A stretch of 64,000 bases of DNA from Bacteroidota bacterium. GTDB lineage: Bacteria > Bacteroidota > Ignavibacteria > Palsa-1295. The DNA lies in contig JAJPIO010000001.1 of NCBI GenBank assembly GCA_021324735.1, forward strand, positions 1 to 64,000. The letters run 5' to 3'. The position numbers and the translations under genes were made by a program. Below, one piece after another: positions 36,001 to 44,121 of this stretch (within the stretch, counting starts at the first letter, position 1; each line of letters begins with the position of its first letter). The notes under the pieces were generated by a model, which was not told the DNA's origin, did no database searches, and saw only the letters and a program-made list of their open reading frames with translations.

Positions 36001-36940
36001 ACCACTCCTTATTGCAGCTACGGCAGGTCGCGTTCACAGCATCCCACTTCGAGGAACCGCGCTTACCATACAGTACGGAGGTTGCCTGCGTACCGTTTTC
36101 GTTCGTAAGACCGATCGCTGAATTGCCTTCAAATTCGGAGTATGCGAGGATCGGCGGGAATCCGTTGATGGATCCGGAGAAGCCACCGTAGTTAACCTGG
36201 ATACTGGAATCCGTATTTGCAAGAACGATCTGAAACTTCTTACAGAAGAGCTTATCAGCACCTGGAGCGGACCATCCATACGGAGCGAACGTATTGTTGC
36301 CACCCGGCTTCAGGCGGAAGCCATAGTAGTTTACGTAGAACGTATCGAGGGAAGTCGAGGTACGGAAATATACGATCGAGGTATCGTGCGGACCGCCATG
36401 ACGCATATCGAGGTCAGCCCAGAGAGCTGCGACGATCGCGTGCGGAGCAGAAGCAAAGCTCGACTTTAAGTCGACGTTATTGCCACGGCTGTATGCTGGC
36501 GGGTTACCGGCTGTCGCTTCCGCATAGGGGCGGAATCCGATAAAGCCGTTCGACGAAATGTATACGCTGTCGTAATTGCCATTGTAGAAGTTCCACTGAT
36601 GGCCTAAGCGCATGTAGATCGGCCCAGCCATACAGTCATTGACCGTGTCCATGAGCGACGGAGTCGTCGTGCGTGGATCGAAAAAGAACTGTCCGGGTGC
36701 GCCATACTGCTGTGGGCCGGTCCATAACTGCGTCCATTCGGTGCGGTTATAGGTCGTGTCCAGGAAGAAGTATTGAGGACGCCATGGTGTAGGAGCGTTA
36801 TCGTCCGAATCGACGACATAATAGCCGGTCGATAAGGCGTTCGGCTCACCACGACGGTCCTTCGTCTGCGCATTCATCGTGCTCACGAACGCGAGCAGCG
36901 AAAGGCATACGAGAAGCGACACGTAGTAAACACGTCTCAT
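33086..36940 (-). CDS. Large T9SS-sorted surface protein
   Basis: 1284 residues with a signal peptide (MRRVYYVSLLVCLSLLAFVS). The body is beta-rich and Gly/Asn/Trp-rich (GPIYMRLGHQWNFYNGNYDS, VYISSNGFIGFRPY), with C-terminal beta-sandwich parts (VNLLYLNGEQQNGAAVLTWA) ahead of a type A sorting domain: FSLDQNYPNPFTPDNG, GSHTAYWDGKDEGGNVVAAG, KLISGENASMIKI. It should be exported by T9SS. Codon choice is strongly C/G-ending at third positions, which fits high expression. A structured leader lies upstream at 37026-37078. Function unknown, plausibly an abundant surface protein. Terminator at 33034-33064. Confidence 0.86.
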   Translation of the reverse strand: MRRVYYVSLLVCLSLLAFVSTMNAQTKDRRGEPNALSTGYYVVDSDDNAPTPWRPQYFFLDTTYNRTEWTQLWTGPQQYGAPGQFFFDPRTTTPSLMDTVNDCMAGPIYMRLGHQWNFYNGNYDSVYISSNGFIGFRPYAEATAGNPPAYSRGNNVDLKSSFASAPHAIVAALWADLDMRHGGPHDTSIVYFRTSTSLDTFYVNYYGFRLKPGGNNTFAPYGWSAPGADKLFCKKFQIVLANTDSSIQVNYGGFSGSINGFPPILAYSEFEGNSAIGLTNENGTQATSVLYGKRGSSKWDAVNATCRSCNKEWSQSKQWAIKFKRWHNIVRAIGVTYPPRNYEICLGTSITPRATFKNVDSMTQTFKVRFAIRNVVTGIAVYSRVVSLLGMLPGQSKDTAFAPYATNPNILSQLGTFNACAIATTYDTADVNIGDRWPFDDTVCTTVFGVRRTAVPFRDPSNNYSKTVSADIPDQTLWISIGAQVVEGEDATWDPPPPRDLNGAGFGPDGFHSPAIQFDRTDINGNTYNGSNVGDTLLSFPINLQGKTKANLSFDYQRAGKIPGGYPWLFDGDVMLGPEHTVLNALNLQVMRPGDSLVLEFKKPTEPGCNPAAGGWNYITGIDGGHDFEFKKFFMSLTPTTGTINVDELQPRTINLANYFTADFRFRLRLKAKYDAAFIPPPNDDADPWYVDNPTVLVPLKPEIEVMWVRVVNPYSKIPASQAVSLPVYVKVANLSTNVSIAFPIKVQILDPSGNTVYWQTVTVNSLLGGTDSVLQMPNWNAQNTTQGGGATYTVHAWLDQPGYDSYDGDNGTYTKFDLNVETVDGAIQEFAYDHAGLTPGPNSGNDWPGIVQLVGQGIGFNGNDGSFAMKFKLATKDTLYGVRVYFANANQSPDYIRLSVMYGDPSTCTPGDTVLQEGVQATMQAQRGGGYFNQFWPYYFPHPIILTGGADAGSNKGIYWMSVSQLSLNNMMMGGDVSRGGGLIRQWDPQLITPHIDPIYSSKYGTQWKSTETNTGDISCVWAVEVTAGSGSWAPWTPNVGWWPTNALAGLPLAWATNPNSAYMIKAGSYTPMIRPIVSQSVLLPVNLLYLNGEQQNGAAVLTWATSKEVDNAGFYIERKNMAIADDQYSKVGFVGAGEEKTSSNEKGYGYIDRNVTPGTYSYRLIQMDVNGAQHVSNTVQVSIDAPKNFSLDQNYPNPFTPDNGSRTQFNYTVPVAGPSTMVIYNQLGEVVKTIVNGSVDVGSHTAYWDGKDEGGNVVAAGTYICKLISGENASMIKITVSK

Positions 36941-37025
36941 CTTATGTATTAGATTAAGTGATTAGTTAGAACGAATTGTAAAAAATCAGAAACAACTCTA
37001 AAAATCGCCCGAGGTCCTTATCACG

Positions 37026-37078
37026 GTCCGCCGTGCACTTCGGCAGACATAGCACGGCCGAAGCCGCGCTTTCGTGCT
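37026..37078 (-). promoter_or_regulatory. Structured 5' leader of the large T9SS gene
   Basis: Two adjacent hairpins in the minus-strand leader, 86-138 bases before the start codon: GTCTGCCG/CGGCGGAC (7 of 8 Watson-Crick plus one G-U, loop 7) and AGCAC/GTGCT with an inner GGC-TTCG-GCC stem. I do not recognise a known riboswitch class. Confidence 0.35.
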
Positions 37079-37215
37079 CCCCGGAGGTAAGTCCGTTAAT
37101 CTGATGACTATAAAGATAATACATCAAATGGTGAGGAATCGCGAAATGTGTCACTAAGACAAGCCTAATGTACCTGATTCCTCGTGATTAGAAGACCAAT
37201 GAAACACTAAAAGGT

Positions 37216-37266
37216 AACCGCCGTAGTAGCCAGATTTTTAAATTTTCTGGTCTAAAAACGGCGGTT
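37216..37266 (-). terminator. Compound hairpin after the Rieske/haem cluster
   Basis: The outer stem AACCGCCGT/ACGGCGGTT (37216-37224 and 37258-37266) encloses CCAGA/TCTGG (37230-37234 and 37246-37250). It follows the last gene of the leftward cluster by 70 bases. The plus strand has TTTC then ATTTTT after it, so it may also stop rightward transcription. Confidence 0.5.
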
Positions 37267-37336
37267 TTTCAATTTTTAATTAAATTTTTTCCTGTAGCTC
37301 CCGTATACCCTTAATTCCAGTTTGAAATTTACAGAA

Positions 37337-38290
37337 TTATTGGCAGTCCGGAGCGCCTTCGTTGATCCACTGCCCAATCGTCAGTATTTGGCCGGGCGTA
37401 AGGGTCGGCTGCGGGGGGGGCGGCATGCGGTTGTTCATATCGAGCTGCGTGATAGCGGTGTAAAGCCTGCTGGCCCGGGCATCTCCCTTTCGAACGCTTG
37501 CGACCGTTCCGGCATACGTGTTATAATTATATCCGCCCTTGTGCGATGCGGCATCATGGCAATTGCTCATACCGCAGCTTCCGGAAAGCACCGCCTGAAT
37601 ATCACGCGAATAACATTTGAAGGAATCGGATGACATCAATAAGAGGATCCGTGCCTGCGAATAATTGCTCTCATCATTAGCAGCGACAGCGCGTACGACA
37701 GCGAAGGTGCTATCGTGATCGAGCGTCGCTGGCGCCGTGTACAGCCCACCGGCTGTGATCGAGCCGGGACCAGATATTAGTTGCCATTGAACGTTCGGCA
37801 CCGAGCTTTCGGAGGTAACGGTATCGAGTGCAAATTGCTGCGTCTCGCCTGTCAGCATCGTGACCGATCGAGGGCTTGCGCTGAATCCGGTATCCACCGG
37901 ATAGGCAATAGTCACGACACATTCGACGTAGCGTGAAGGATCTTCATCCGATGTAGCTCGCACTCGCACGGTTGTCGGAAAAACAGTAAGGGCGGTGTCG
38001 GCAATAAATGTCGCGCTAAGACCATTCGAAATGATCTTTCCACTTGTACTGCCGACGACACTCCATGATACTGTACCTGCCTGCTTATAGCCGGTGATCG
38101 TTGCCGTAAGATTTAGTTTACCACCGGTATCGACCGTAGCCGCAATAGGCGAAACATGGACCGTAACCAGACTAACATCCGGATTTCCGGAGAATGTGAA
38201 TTGGCATCCGGCTTCGCGAATGCCAAACAGCGCTATCGCCACCGGAATAAGAAGTGGCAGCAAGCGGGATTTACGTGAGAGCTTTTGCAT
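37337..38290 (-). CDS. Envelope protein with Ig-like domains and a c-type haem (CX4CH)
   Basis: 317 residues. The signal sequence ends in GIREAGCQ, with a Cys at 29 that may carry lipid although Glu at -3 is unusual. Two bacterial Ig-like repeats follow (about 40-215; SVVGSTSGKIISNGLSATFI, GPGSITAGGLYTAPATL). The last 90 residues resemble the planctomycete-type cytochrome domain, with haem motif Cys239-x4-Cys244-His245 (CGMSNCH), possible axial Met289 (RMPPPP) and closing IGQWINEGAPDC. CX4CH instead of CxxCH is rare. It is a paralogue of 44122-45372. Last gene of the leftward cluster with a haem barrel and a Rieske protein, so an electron-transfer role at the cell surface is inferred. Confidence 0.8.
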   Translation of the reverse strand: MQKLSRKSRLLPLLIPVAIALFGIREAGCQFTFSGNPDVSLVTVHVSPIAATVDTGGKLNLTATITGYKQAGTVSWSVVGSTSGKIISNGLSATFIADTALTVFPTTVRVRATSDEDPSRYVECVVTIAYPVDTGFSASPRSVTMLTGETQQFALDTVTSESSVPNVQWQLISGPGSITAGGLYTAPATLDHDSTFAVVRAVAANDESNYSQARILLLMSSDSFKCYSRDIQAVLSGSCGMSNCHDAASHKGGYNYNTYAGTVASVRKGDARASRLYTAITQLDMNNRMPPPPQPTLTPGQILTIGQWINEGAPDCQ

Positions 38291-38320
38291 AGTGACGTTG
38301 ACAGACGATTAGCTGACTGA

Positions 38321-39601
38321 TTAATAGAAGAGATGGATCTGACCGGTCCATTGGCCGGTATAGGTGCCATTGCCGTTGAATGGATTTGTTTGCAGCACAC
38401 GGTATTCCGGCCGGATCTCGATATACGGCCATGGGAAGAACTCGAGGCCAAAGACGAACCCATGCGCGAACGCCAGATCCACGCCGGGATAGACCTCGGT
38501 CTGCCCGTAGTCGTATCGCCACTCGAGCGCGAGCCATTGCATAAGCTCCATACTGCCAAGCACTGTGAAGTTGCGAATGATACGGTCGTCCGCATTTTTC
38601 GAGTACATCCCCTCCACATACAAGCTTGCTTTATCAGCAAGACCAATACCGGCAAAAGCATTGATCATCTTGAATGACCCATTCACGAGGATCGAAGCAC
38701 CGGCTTCGCCATTCAGCCCTTGATCCAACAATTGCGGCCAGACCATCGCACGTGCGGAAAATGTCGGATGACCGAAATCGAACGGACCGGATGGCGCCGG
38801 GATCGTCGCCTCGATCTTCGAGAGATTCGATGCATTGAAGATACCGGCATTGATCGTAAGCCATCGTATGCCCTCGTAGGTCGCTTCTGCGCCCCACTCA
38901 TTGTAATAAGGTGGAATGAGTGCAATTCCCTTGATCGCCGCTTCCTCACGAACAAACTCCGTATGGTCGTCCTGACGAATGCCGATGGAAGGCTGTATCA
39001 TACCAACTCGGATCGAAGGCATGGTGACCGAAGGCTGATATTGAATGGCCGCATCGAAGTCCGTTTCACCGGCATAAAGCGCGCTGGTCGTGCCGAACAG
39101 ATCGTTCATTTGGCTCTGGACCGCTCGCACATAAATGCTTGCAAAATTGATATCGGTGTAAGCCGAAAGTTCTTTGGTTGGCATGATGGCAAGAGATCCG
39201 GAGAGTTGCATGGGAATCAGCAACTCCTGATGCGTCTTCGATTCGCGAACGAGTTGGAATCGCGCATCGCCACCGGGAATGACGAGCCCATTGAACATGG
39301 TGTTCGTTGGCAAATTGCCGGACGTATCTTCGCCGTGCCACTTGAAAATCCCGACCTCATTCATTGTCTCCCACCCCAGCTGTGTGCGTATTCCACTTCC
39401 CTGCGGGTCGAAGTGGCATGCCGAACAACGCGTACCCGTAAGAAGAGAAAAGCGCGGGATAGCGTTAGCCGGAGAAGTCCATACGAAGGCGAGCGCCAGC
39501 ACTACTAATAACAGGACCGGAACCCCGGTGTATTGGAGATAAGATCGCGATACTCTCGCTGTATTATGAGATGGCATCGATCGTGAAGGTAAAATCGTCA
39601 T
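38321..39601 (-). CDS. Outer-membrane barrel-like protein with N-terminal haem c
   Basis: 426 residues. A hydrophobic signal (VPVLLLVVLALAFVWTSPAN) is followed at once by a canonical haem motif, Cys59-x2-Cys62-His63 in TGTRCSACHFDPQGSG. The rest (about 85-426) is a series of amphipathic strands rich in Tyr, Gly and Asp, ending in TGQWTGQIHLFY with terminal aromatic residues as in outer-membrane barrels. So one protein appears to join a haem to a barrel. It sits between a Rieske lipoprotein and an Ig/haem protein on the same strand, 30-42 bases apart, which suggests an operon moving electrons across or at the outer membrane. The topology is inferred. Confidence 0.75.
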   Translation of the reverse strand: MTILPSRSMPSHNTARVSRSYLQYTGVPVLLLVVLALAFVWTSPANAIPRFSLLTGTRCSACHFDPQGSGIRTQLGWETMNEVGIFKWHGEDTSGNLPTNTMFNGLVIPGGDARFQLVRESKTHQELLIPMQLSGSLAIMPTKELSAYTDINFASIYVRAVQSQMNDLFGTTSALYAGETDFDAAIQYQPSVTMPSIRVGMIQPSIGIRQDDHTEFVREEAAIKGIALIPPYYNEWGAEATYEGIRWLTINAGIFNASNLSKIEATIPAPSGPFDFGHPTFSARAMVWPQLLDQGLNGEAGASILVNGSFKMINAFAGIGLADKASLYVEGMYSKNADDRIIRNFTVLGSMELMQWLALEWRYDYGQTEVYPGVDLAFAHGFVFGLEFFPWPYIEIRPEYRVLQTNPFNGNGTYTGQWTGQIHLFY

Positions 39602-39643
39602 AGTAAAAAAGTGATAGAAAGCGTGCGGCTCTAAAGCATCCAG

Positions 39644-40114
39644 CTACGTTAACTTAATATGAAGGACTTGGGAAGCCTGATCGTAGATGGCATCGTATGG
39701 TGTAAGCGGTGCCGTTGCCGGTCCTTGCACGACAGATCCATCCAGCGCGAAGAGAGAGCCGTGGCAACTGCAATGAATATCCCGATTGGAGTCAAGTCTT
39801 GTATCGACCGGGCAGCTTGCATGCGTACACCGTTGTGAGAATGCATGATACACTCCGTTCGCCAACGTGATGACCACGCCCATACCATCGGGCCCGGTAA
39901 CGCCCGGCGCTACTTTATAGGGATTCGCCGGTGTCACGTCCGAAACAAGTACCGCTACCCGCCCGTCCGGTCCCACAGGATTACTATTCGACTGCGGCTC
40001 AAGCGGCGCTGAGGTCGGCATGCAGCTATTGAGTACCGGCAGAACTGCATATCCCAAAGCGGCTGACCCGGCGGCTTTGCTTAAGCCAAGTAAAAATTCT
40101 CTTCGTGTTTTCAT
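39644..40114 (-). CDS. Rieske [2Fe-2S] protein, Tat signal and lipobox-like Cys
   Basis: 156 residues. Twin-arginine signal TRREFLLGLSKAAG and LNSC at 28-31, so probably exported folded by Tat and lipidated. The cluster site is complete: Cys96-x-His98 (CTHASC) and Cys115-x2-His118 (CSCHGS), with Cys101 and Cys117 as the disulfide typical of high-potential Rieske proteins. The C-terminus GSVVQGPATAPLTPYDAIYD is typical. No cytochrome b gene is nearby. It is a paralogue of 45388-45855. Probably a periplasmic one-electron carrier for the neighbouring haem proteins. Confidence 0.92.
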   Translation of the reverse strand: MKTRREFLLGLSKAAGSAALGYAVLPVLNSCMPTSAPLEPQSNSNPVGPDGRVAVLVSDVTPANPYKVAPGVTGPDGMGVVITLANGVYHAFSQRCTHASCPVDTRLDSNRDIHCSCHGSLFALDGSVVQGPATAPLTPYDAIYDQASQVLHIKLT

Positions 40115-40184
40115 TACTGGTGTGAAAAGTGTAATGCACCGCCGCGTGGTCTATCACAGCAATACGGTAACCGTGATACAAAAT

Positions 40185-40970
40185 TCATGCGGCAAACGAC
40201 GGAATGATAGAAGTTATTGCGCCTAATTTTAGTCCGGCATCGCCACCATTGGACGTAATGACCTGAATGGCCCGAACGACAAAATAAATGGAAAGCACGA
40301 TCATAGCAATACCAAAGTATCGCGTGACTTTTTTCGTCCGCTTTTTCGAAACACTCTTATGCGCACGATATGTCGTCGTCGCCAGCAGAAATAAGTACGA
40401 TCCAATGCCCAGGACACCGGCAAGTACGAACATTGCTCGAATGCCTAAGCCAAACTCATGTATAAGTCCGACATCCTTTAAGATACGTGCAGCTAGCAGC
40501 CACCAGGCGATCATCATCGGGTTGGTGAAGGCAAGCGAAAACCCCGCCACGTATGCAGTCCTGGATTTTTTCAAATACTCTGGTTGCGTTCGAAGGCGCC
40601 GCCTCTTTTTCGACCGTGATTCGACCGGCACATCCAGCACATTTACGGTAAGTGGCGGCTCCGCCTCTTCCTCAGCGCTCTCCCGAAGCGACGCAATGCC
40701 GAGTATCATAGTGAGTACGGCATTGATGAGCCAGAAGATCGCTTCGACCTCCGGATTCTGGAAAAATGTGCCTAACCCGAACATAGCGATCGAGCCATAC
40801 ACAAGATCGGACGAGATCGAACCGAGCGCTACCGCAAAGGCCGACCGTAAAAATCCGGCGAGCGAGCGCCGCGCGATCTCGATCTGCGTCGCCCCGACCG
40901 GTATCGCGGCGAGAAACCCGAGAATATAGACACACAGGAAAAGTAAAACGGTACTAAGTAGTGTAGACAC
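40185..40970 (-). CDS. LysE/RhtB-type exporter
   Basis: 261 residues, GTG start. Six likely membrane helices (LLFLCVYILGFLAAIPVGAT, FWLINAVLTMILGIASL, AFTNPMMIAWWLLAARIL, FVLAGVLGIGSYLFLLATT, GIAMIVLSIYFVVRAIQVI). The start GFLAAIPVGATQIEIARRSL and the FTNPMMIAWW block are LysE-family hallmarks. Members export amino acids or small metabolites by proton exchange. A long basic cytoplasmic loop (RSKKRRRLRTQPEYLKKSRT) lies between helices 3 and 4. Its start overlaps the end of the glycosyltransferase by 17 bases. Substrate unknown. Confidence 0.88.
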   Translation of the reverse strand: MSTLLSTVLLFLCVYILGFLAAIPVGATQIEIARRSLAGFLRSAFAVALGSISSDLVYGSIAMFGLGTFFQNPEVEAIFWLINAVLTMILGIASLRESAEEEAEPPLTVNVLDVPVESRSKKRRRLRTQPEYLKKSRTAYVAGFSLAFTNPMMIAWWLLAARILKDVGLIHEFGLGIRAMFVLAGVLGIGSYLFLLATTTYRAHKSVSKKRTKKVTRYFGIAMIVLSIYFVVRAIQVITSNGGDAGLKLGAITSIIPSFAA

Positions 40971-42375
40971 GTTCAGGAATAGTGATAGAAAGAAGATCGG
41001 AGGACGGGATCACGTCGCTTTCGTGGCCGGCACGAAGGCGGTCTGTAGACTGAAAGTAGGAGGAGATATACATAAGAACCCTATCTACCGGCAGCCGATC
41101 GAAGCACCGCACCTGACTACACGACTTGCCAAACTTATTAATACAAGAAATATTCCGGCAGGGTACTGGTGCTGTAAACGAGCGACTGGGGGCCGATTGG
41201 TTCGACGGGGTATGTTCTGATGCTGACGAATCATAACCATACATCCGGGAGTCGGTCGCGCCGTAGATCGCTATGACGGCCGTTCTGTTCCGTAATGATG
41301 AGCCATCCAACGACCGCGCCTTCCAGCACGAAGCAATGTGCAATGGACCGGTATCGCTGGAAATGAACATATCACTCAAGTCGATCATCGCCGTATAAAC
41401 CGGTAGCGGAACGTGTGGAATGAGTACAAATTTATGCTTCCATTCCGGCGCGATCTTCGAAAGGAGCCTCTCTTCTATTCCTTTGCTCGTGTAGGCTTTA
41501 CCAATGAGAACTTTTGAAACTTCCGGCATGCGTGCGATCGATCGCAATAATTGCGACTGGACATCGAACGGCATTTGCCCATACGCCGACGTTGCATCCG
41601 GATTGAACATTACGACGCCAGAGTCAGAAACGATCTGATTGTCTGCAAAAAAATTTTCTGCCGCTGAAACCGATTCCCTATCCAGATAGACCATATTTGC
41701 ATTCAAGTCTATCGTCCGCTCTTTCTCTATATACTCACCGCCGGAATGTTTTGCTGCGTTGAGAAAGGAGTCAAAGAATTGGCGGGATAAATACGAAACG
41801 TGGCGCTCCCCTCCTCGCTTCCATGCTCTCGTTACGTAAGCTGCAAAGGGAACATAGATCTGAAATGCACGAAGGCGTGAAAGGCGGTACGTAAGCGTCT
41901 TCTGAGGTATGAATGGCGACAGATTGAATATCAGCGAAGACGACTCCCGCTCGATCACATTTTTAAGCTCCTGGAGGTCTACCGCTGTCGGCATTCCACG
42001 TTGTCCCTGAATGATATTGTGCACCGTTACATTCGGCATTGCGGCAATGAGTTCACCACCCGTTCGATTACAGGCGTAGTGAATCTCTGCATTCGGGAAA
42101 TGCGACTGAAGTACTCGCATGCACTGAGCCCAGAGCACGGTGTCGCCGATGCAAATATCAACAATGAGCAGTATCTTCGATATTGAATACTCAGATCGAA
42201 TCTTAGCCAAACGCCATTGGCGCTGATACTTCCACCACACCAAGCGAAAAATGAATTCGCTGCCGAGCAGCCCTATAAAGGTACGTTGAAAGAACCGAGG
42301 TATAACGACCGGAAACCGGTCCGTAAGACGGTCCAAAAGATAGAGGCCAATTTTTGAGGCTCCTGTATTAGTCAT
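40954..42375 (-). CDS. Glycosyltransferase family 9 (heptosyltransferase-like)
   Basis: 473 residues from the ATG at 42373-42375 (MTNTGASKIGLYLLDRLTDR). An upstream extension to 42603 would run into the neighbouring gene and is rejected. Two Rossmann halves: N-terminal SKILLIVDICIGDTVLWAQ and C-terminal ISSDTGPLHIASC, the GT9 donor-binding signature; FNPDATSAYGQMP is the linker motif of ADP-heptose transferases. Such enzymes add sugars to lipopolysaccharide core at the inner membrane. The C-terminal region is Cys-rich (CRNISCINKFGKSC), like other GT9 proteins. It lies within the redox cluster, overlapping the LysE-type gene. Confidence 0.86.
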   Translation of the reverse strand: MTNTGASKIGLYLLDRLTDRFPVVIPRFFQRTFIGLLGSEFIFRLVWWKYQRQWRLAKIRSEYSISKILLIVDICIGDTVLWAQCMRVLQSHFPNAEIHYACNRTGGELIAAMPNVTVHNIIQGQRGMPTAVDLQELKNVIERESSSLIFNLSPFIPQKTLTYRLSRLRAFQIYVPFAAYVTRAWKRGGERHVSYLSRQFFDSFLNAAKHSGGEYIEKERTIDLNANMVYLDRESVSAAENFFADNQIVSDSGVVMFNPDATSAYGQMPFDVQSQLLRSIARMPEVSKVLIGKAYTSKGIEERLLSKIAPEWKHKFVLIPHVPLPVYTAMIDLSDMFISSDTGPLHIASCWKARSLDGSSLRNRTAVIAIYGATDSRMYGYDSSASEHTPSNQSAPSRSFTAPVPCRNISCINKFGKSCSQVRCFDRLPVDRVLMYISSYFQSTDRLRAGHESDVIPSSDLLSITIPERVYTT

Positions 42376-42430
42376 GTCGTTCTCTCCGGCGAAGAGGTAC
42401 CGGTAAAAAAGGCAATACTGACGGCCAGGA

Positions 42431-43420
42431 TTACGGCGTAACCATAAGTCCGATCGATACTCCTGAGGTGATGGTGCTTTGACCGTAATAGCCCACGAAG
42501 GCCCCTGCGGTCGTTTGGAGATGGGAAGCGATCGTATACGAGATCGATCCTTCCGTTGCAATACCGAACAGACGCGCGACGGAAGGCGCCTGAACGTTGC
42601 CACTTGCGGCGGCTACCGAAGTGACCGAAGAAGTAAAATAGCTGGGTCCGGCACCAAGCCGGATCTCAAAATCAGAAACGAATAATCGTGCGCCGATCGA
42701 TGCATACAGCTCTTCGTCGTTTCTCTTCCATGGAATGGTGGATGCGTCCGGATGATGCGCCGCAAAATCCTGAATGTCATGCGTGCCGCGCGTCGAGCGG
42801 AAGCCGACGGCGTAGTATCGCCAATCGTCGTTTATTCCTACGGATACGTTCTCGACCAGCATACGGAGGTGATCGAAATACGCACCGGCGGATGCAGTGG
42901 CAAACAGCGTAACATTCGGGTTGATCGGCGCCAGAGACTCACCTGCTCTCAGTGATCTATAATTTTGTGACTGCGCCGCAGCTACTGCGGGGGCCTCCTT
43001 TACCATGGCCACTGGCAAAAGTCCAGGCTCCTTTCCAGCCAGATTAAAAATGTGCACTGCAGTCCCCGTTGTCATATAAGTCCGCCCGCCAACGTGTGGC
43101 ATGGACGAAGCTAGTACTGGCATCGAGGGTTGTAGCCGCTGTGCAACCGCGAACGTTCGAAGATGCTTCTCACTCGTGATCACAGGCGCACGAAGCGTTG
43201 TGTATGCAACCGCTGCGATCGAGCCAAGAGCAAGAAACTCCGTTAGCAGATGGCGCAAAAGGATCTTAGCGGTGATCTTTGGTTCGGCCTCAATTACAAA
43301 CGCCTTTAGGCGCTCGATCGAAACTGGCGACGTGAGATTACGAGCCGGCTGAAAAAGATCGGGCTCATGCGACGCTATGAAGCGTGTGTTCTTGGGCTTA
43401 GCGAGTGTCCAGAATTTCAT
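42431..43420 (-). CDS. Putative anti-sigma-like membrane protein with beta-rich C-terminus
   Basis: 329 residues. The start overlaps the sigma factor stop by 4 bases (43417-43420), the arrangement expected for an anti-sigma factor. The first about 55 residues are soluble with basic helices, then one modest hydrophobic segment (LALGSIAAVAYTTL, about 62-77). The outer part (about 180-329) has alternating strands with SYFTSSVTSVAAASG and ends QSTITSGVSIGLMVTP, resembling small beta-barrels of the OmpA/OprG kind. A cytoplasmic regulator joined to a periplasmic or outer-membrane-like domain is inferred. No standard anti-sigma motif (HxxxCxxC) is present. Confidence 0.65.
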   Translation of the reverse strand: MKFWTLAKPKNTRFIASHEPDLFQPARNLTSPVSIERLKAFVIEAEPKITAKILLRHLLTEFLALGSIAAVAYTTLRAPVITSEKHLRTFAVAQRLQPSMPVLASSMPHVGGRTYMTTGTAVHIFNLAGKEPGLLPVAMVKEAPAVAAAQSQNYRSLRAGESLAPINPNVTLFATASAGAYFDHLRMLVENVSVGINDDWRYYAVGFRSTRGTHDIQDFAAHHPDASTIPWKRNDEELYASIGARLFVSDFEIRLGAGPSYFTSSVTSVAAASGNVQAPSVARLFGIATEGSISYTIASHLQTTAGAFVGYYGQSTITSGVSIGLMVTP

Positions 43421-43983
43421 AGCTGTTGAAGTTGAACATTCACAAGCTCTAACCGCCTCAGGACGAGCGGAATGACATGCTCTTGTTCACTCGGCTCTTC
43501 GACAAGCAAGTGCCGTAAGCGCTTACGCGCGCGAACAAGACGAGATTTTACACCGGAGACCGTACCGCCCTGCATCTCCTGGATTTCTTTAATGGAAAGA
43601 CCCGAAAGCTCGAAGAGTACGATGGCCTCCCGCTCGGCGTGCGGCAACCGACCAAGAGCATCGATCAGCAGACTTAGGTCGTGCGACGATTCCGTTGTGT
43701 TTTCGTACACAACCTCGCTTGCCAGTTCGAGTGGCACAAAAAGCCGCCTTCGCCACCGTTTACGCCGCTGGATCCGTATCGCGATCGTCGATAAGAATTT
43801 TCGGAATGCCTGCGTATCGCGGAGAGCGGGAAAACTGTGGTGCGCTGCAAGGACGGTCTCACTCATCAGGTCGAGAGCATCGTCGTAACTCTCGGTCAGC
43901 ATGCGGCAGAGGCGCCAGGCGTGATGGCGCTCTCTATCGACCAAGGTCCAAAATTCGTTATACCGATCTTCCACGCTTGGCAA
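43417..43983 (-). CDS. ECF-type sigma factor in the redox cluster
   Basis: 188 residues; the first codon is TTG (43981-43983), with GTG three codons on as alternative. Region 2 (LTESYDDALDLMSETVLAAH) and region 4 (LIDALGRLPHAEREAIVLFE, IKEIQEMQGGTVSGVKSRLV) are present. It is coupled to the membrane protein 42431-43420 that may hold it inactive. It likely controls part of the surrounding cluster; a promoter was not identified. Confidence 0.9.
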   Translation of the reverse strand: MPSVEDRYNEFWTLVDRERHHAWRLCRMLTESYDDALDLMSETVLAAHHSFPALRDTQAFRKFLSTIAIRIQRRKRWRRRLFVPLELASEVVYENTTESSHDLSLLIDALGRLPHAEREAIVLFELSGLSIKEIQEMQGGTVSGVKSRLVRARKRLRHLLVEEPSEQEHVIPLVLRRLELVNVQLQQL

Positions 43984-44121
43984 CGGACCTCCCTTTGAGG
44001 CGGGTTATAAATAAGGTGACAGCAACCGGAGAAAAGTTGTCGTCTTCCGCAAAAAGAATACCGCGATCAGAAGCAATCGTGCGATGATACGTCATCATCG
44101 CACGCGAGAAAAGCTCTACCG

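Larger units (their letters stand above)
36941..37336. other. Intergenic leader and terminator region
   Basis: 396 bases between the end of the Ig/haem gene (37337) and the start of the large T9SS gene. It holds a paired-hairpin leader (37026-37078) and a compound hairpin (37216-37266), listed separately. No supported gene. Confidence 0.5.

Noticed and set aside
33413-36543. Several Arg-rich plus-strand reading frames opposite the large T9SS gene
   Set aside because: They lie in antisense of a long coherent gene with strong third-position bias, have no domains and show the Arg-rich composition typical of shadow frames.
38720-39508. 262-codon plus-strand frame
   Set aside because: Antisense of the haem barrel gene; Arg/Cys-rich without recognisable domain.
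40954-42603. Longer start for the glycosyltransferase at 42603
   Set aside because: The extra 76 residues overlap the upstream gene, are Arg/Pro-rich and lack family similarity; the ATG at 42375 is better.
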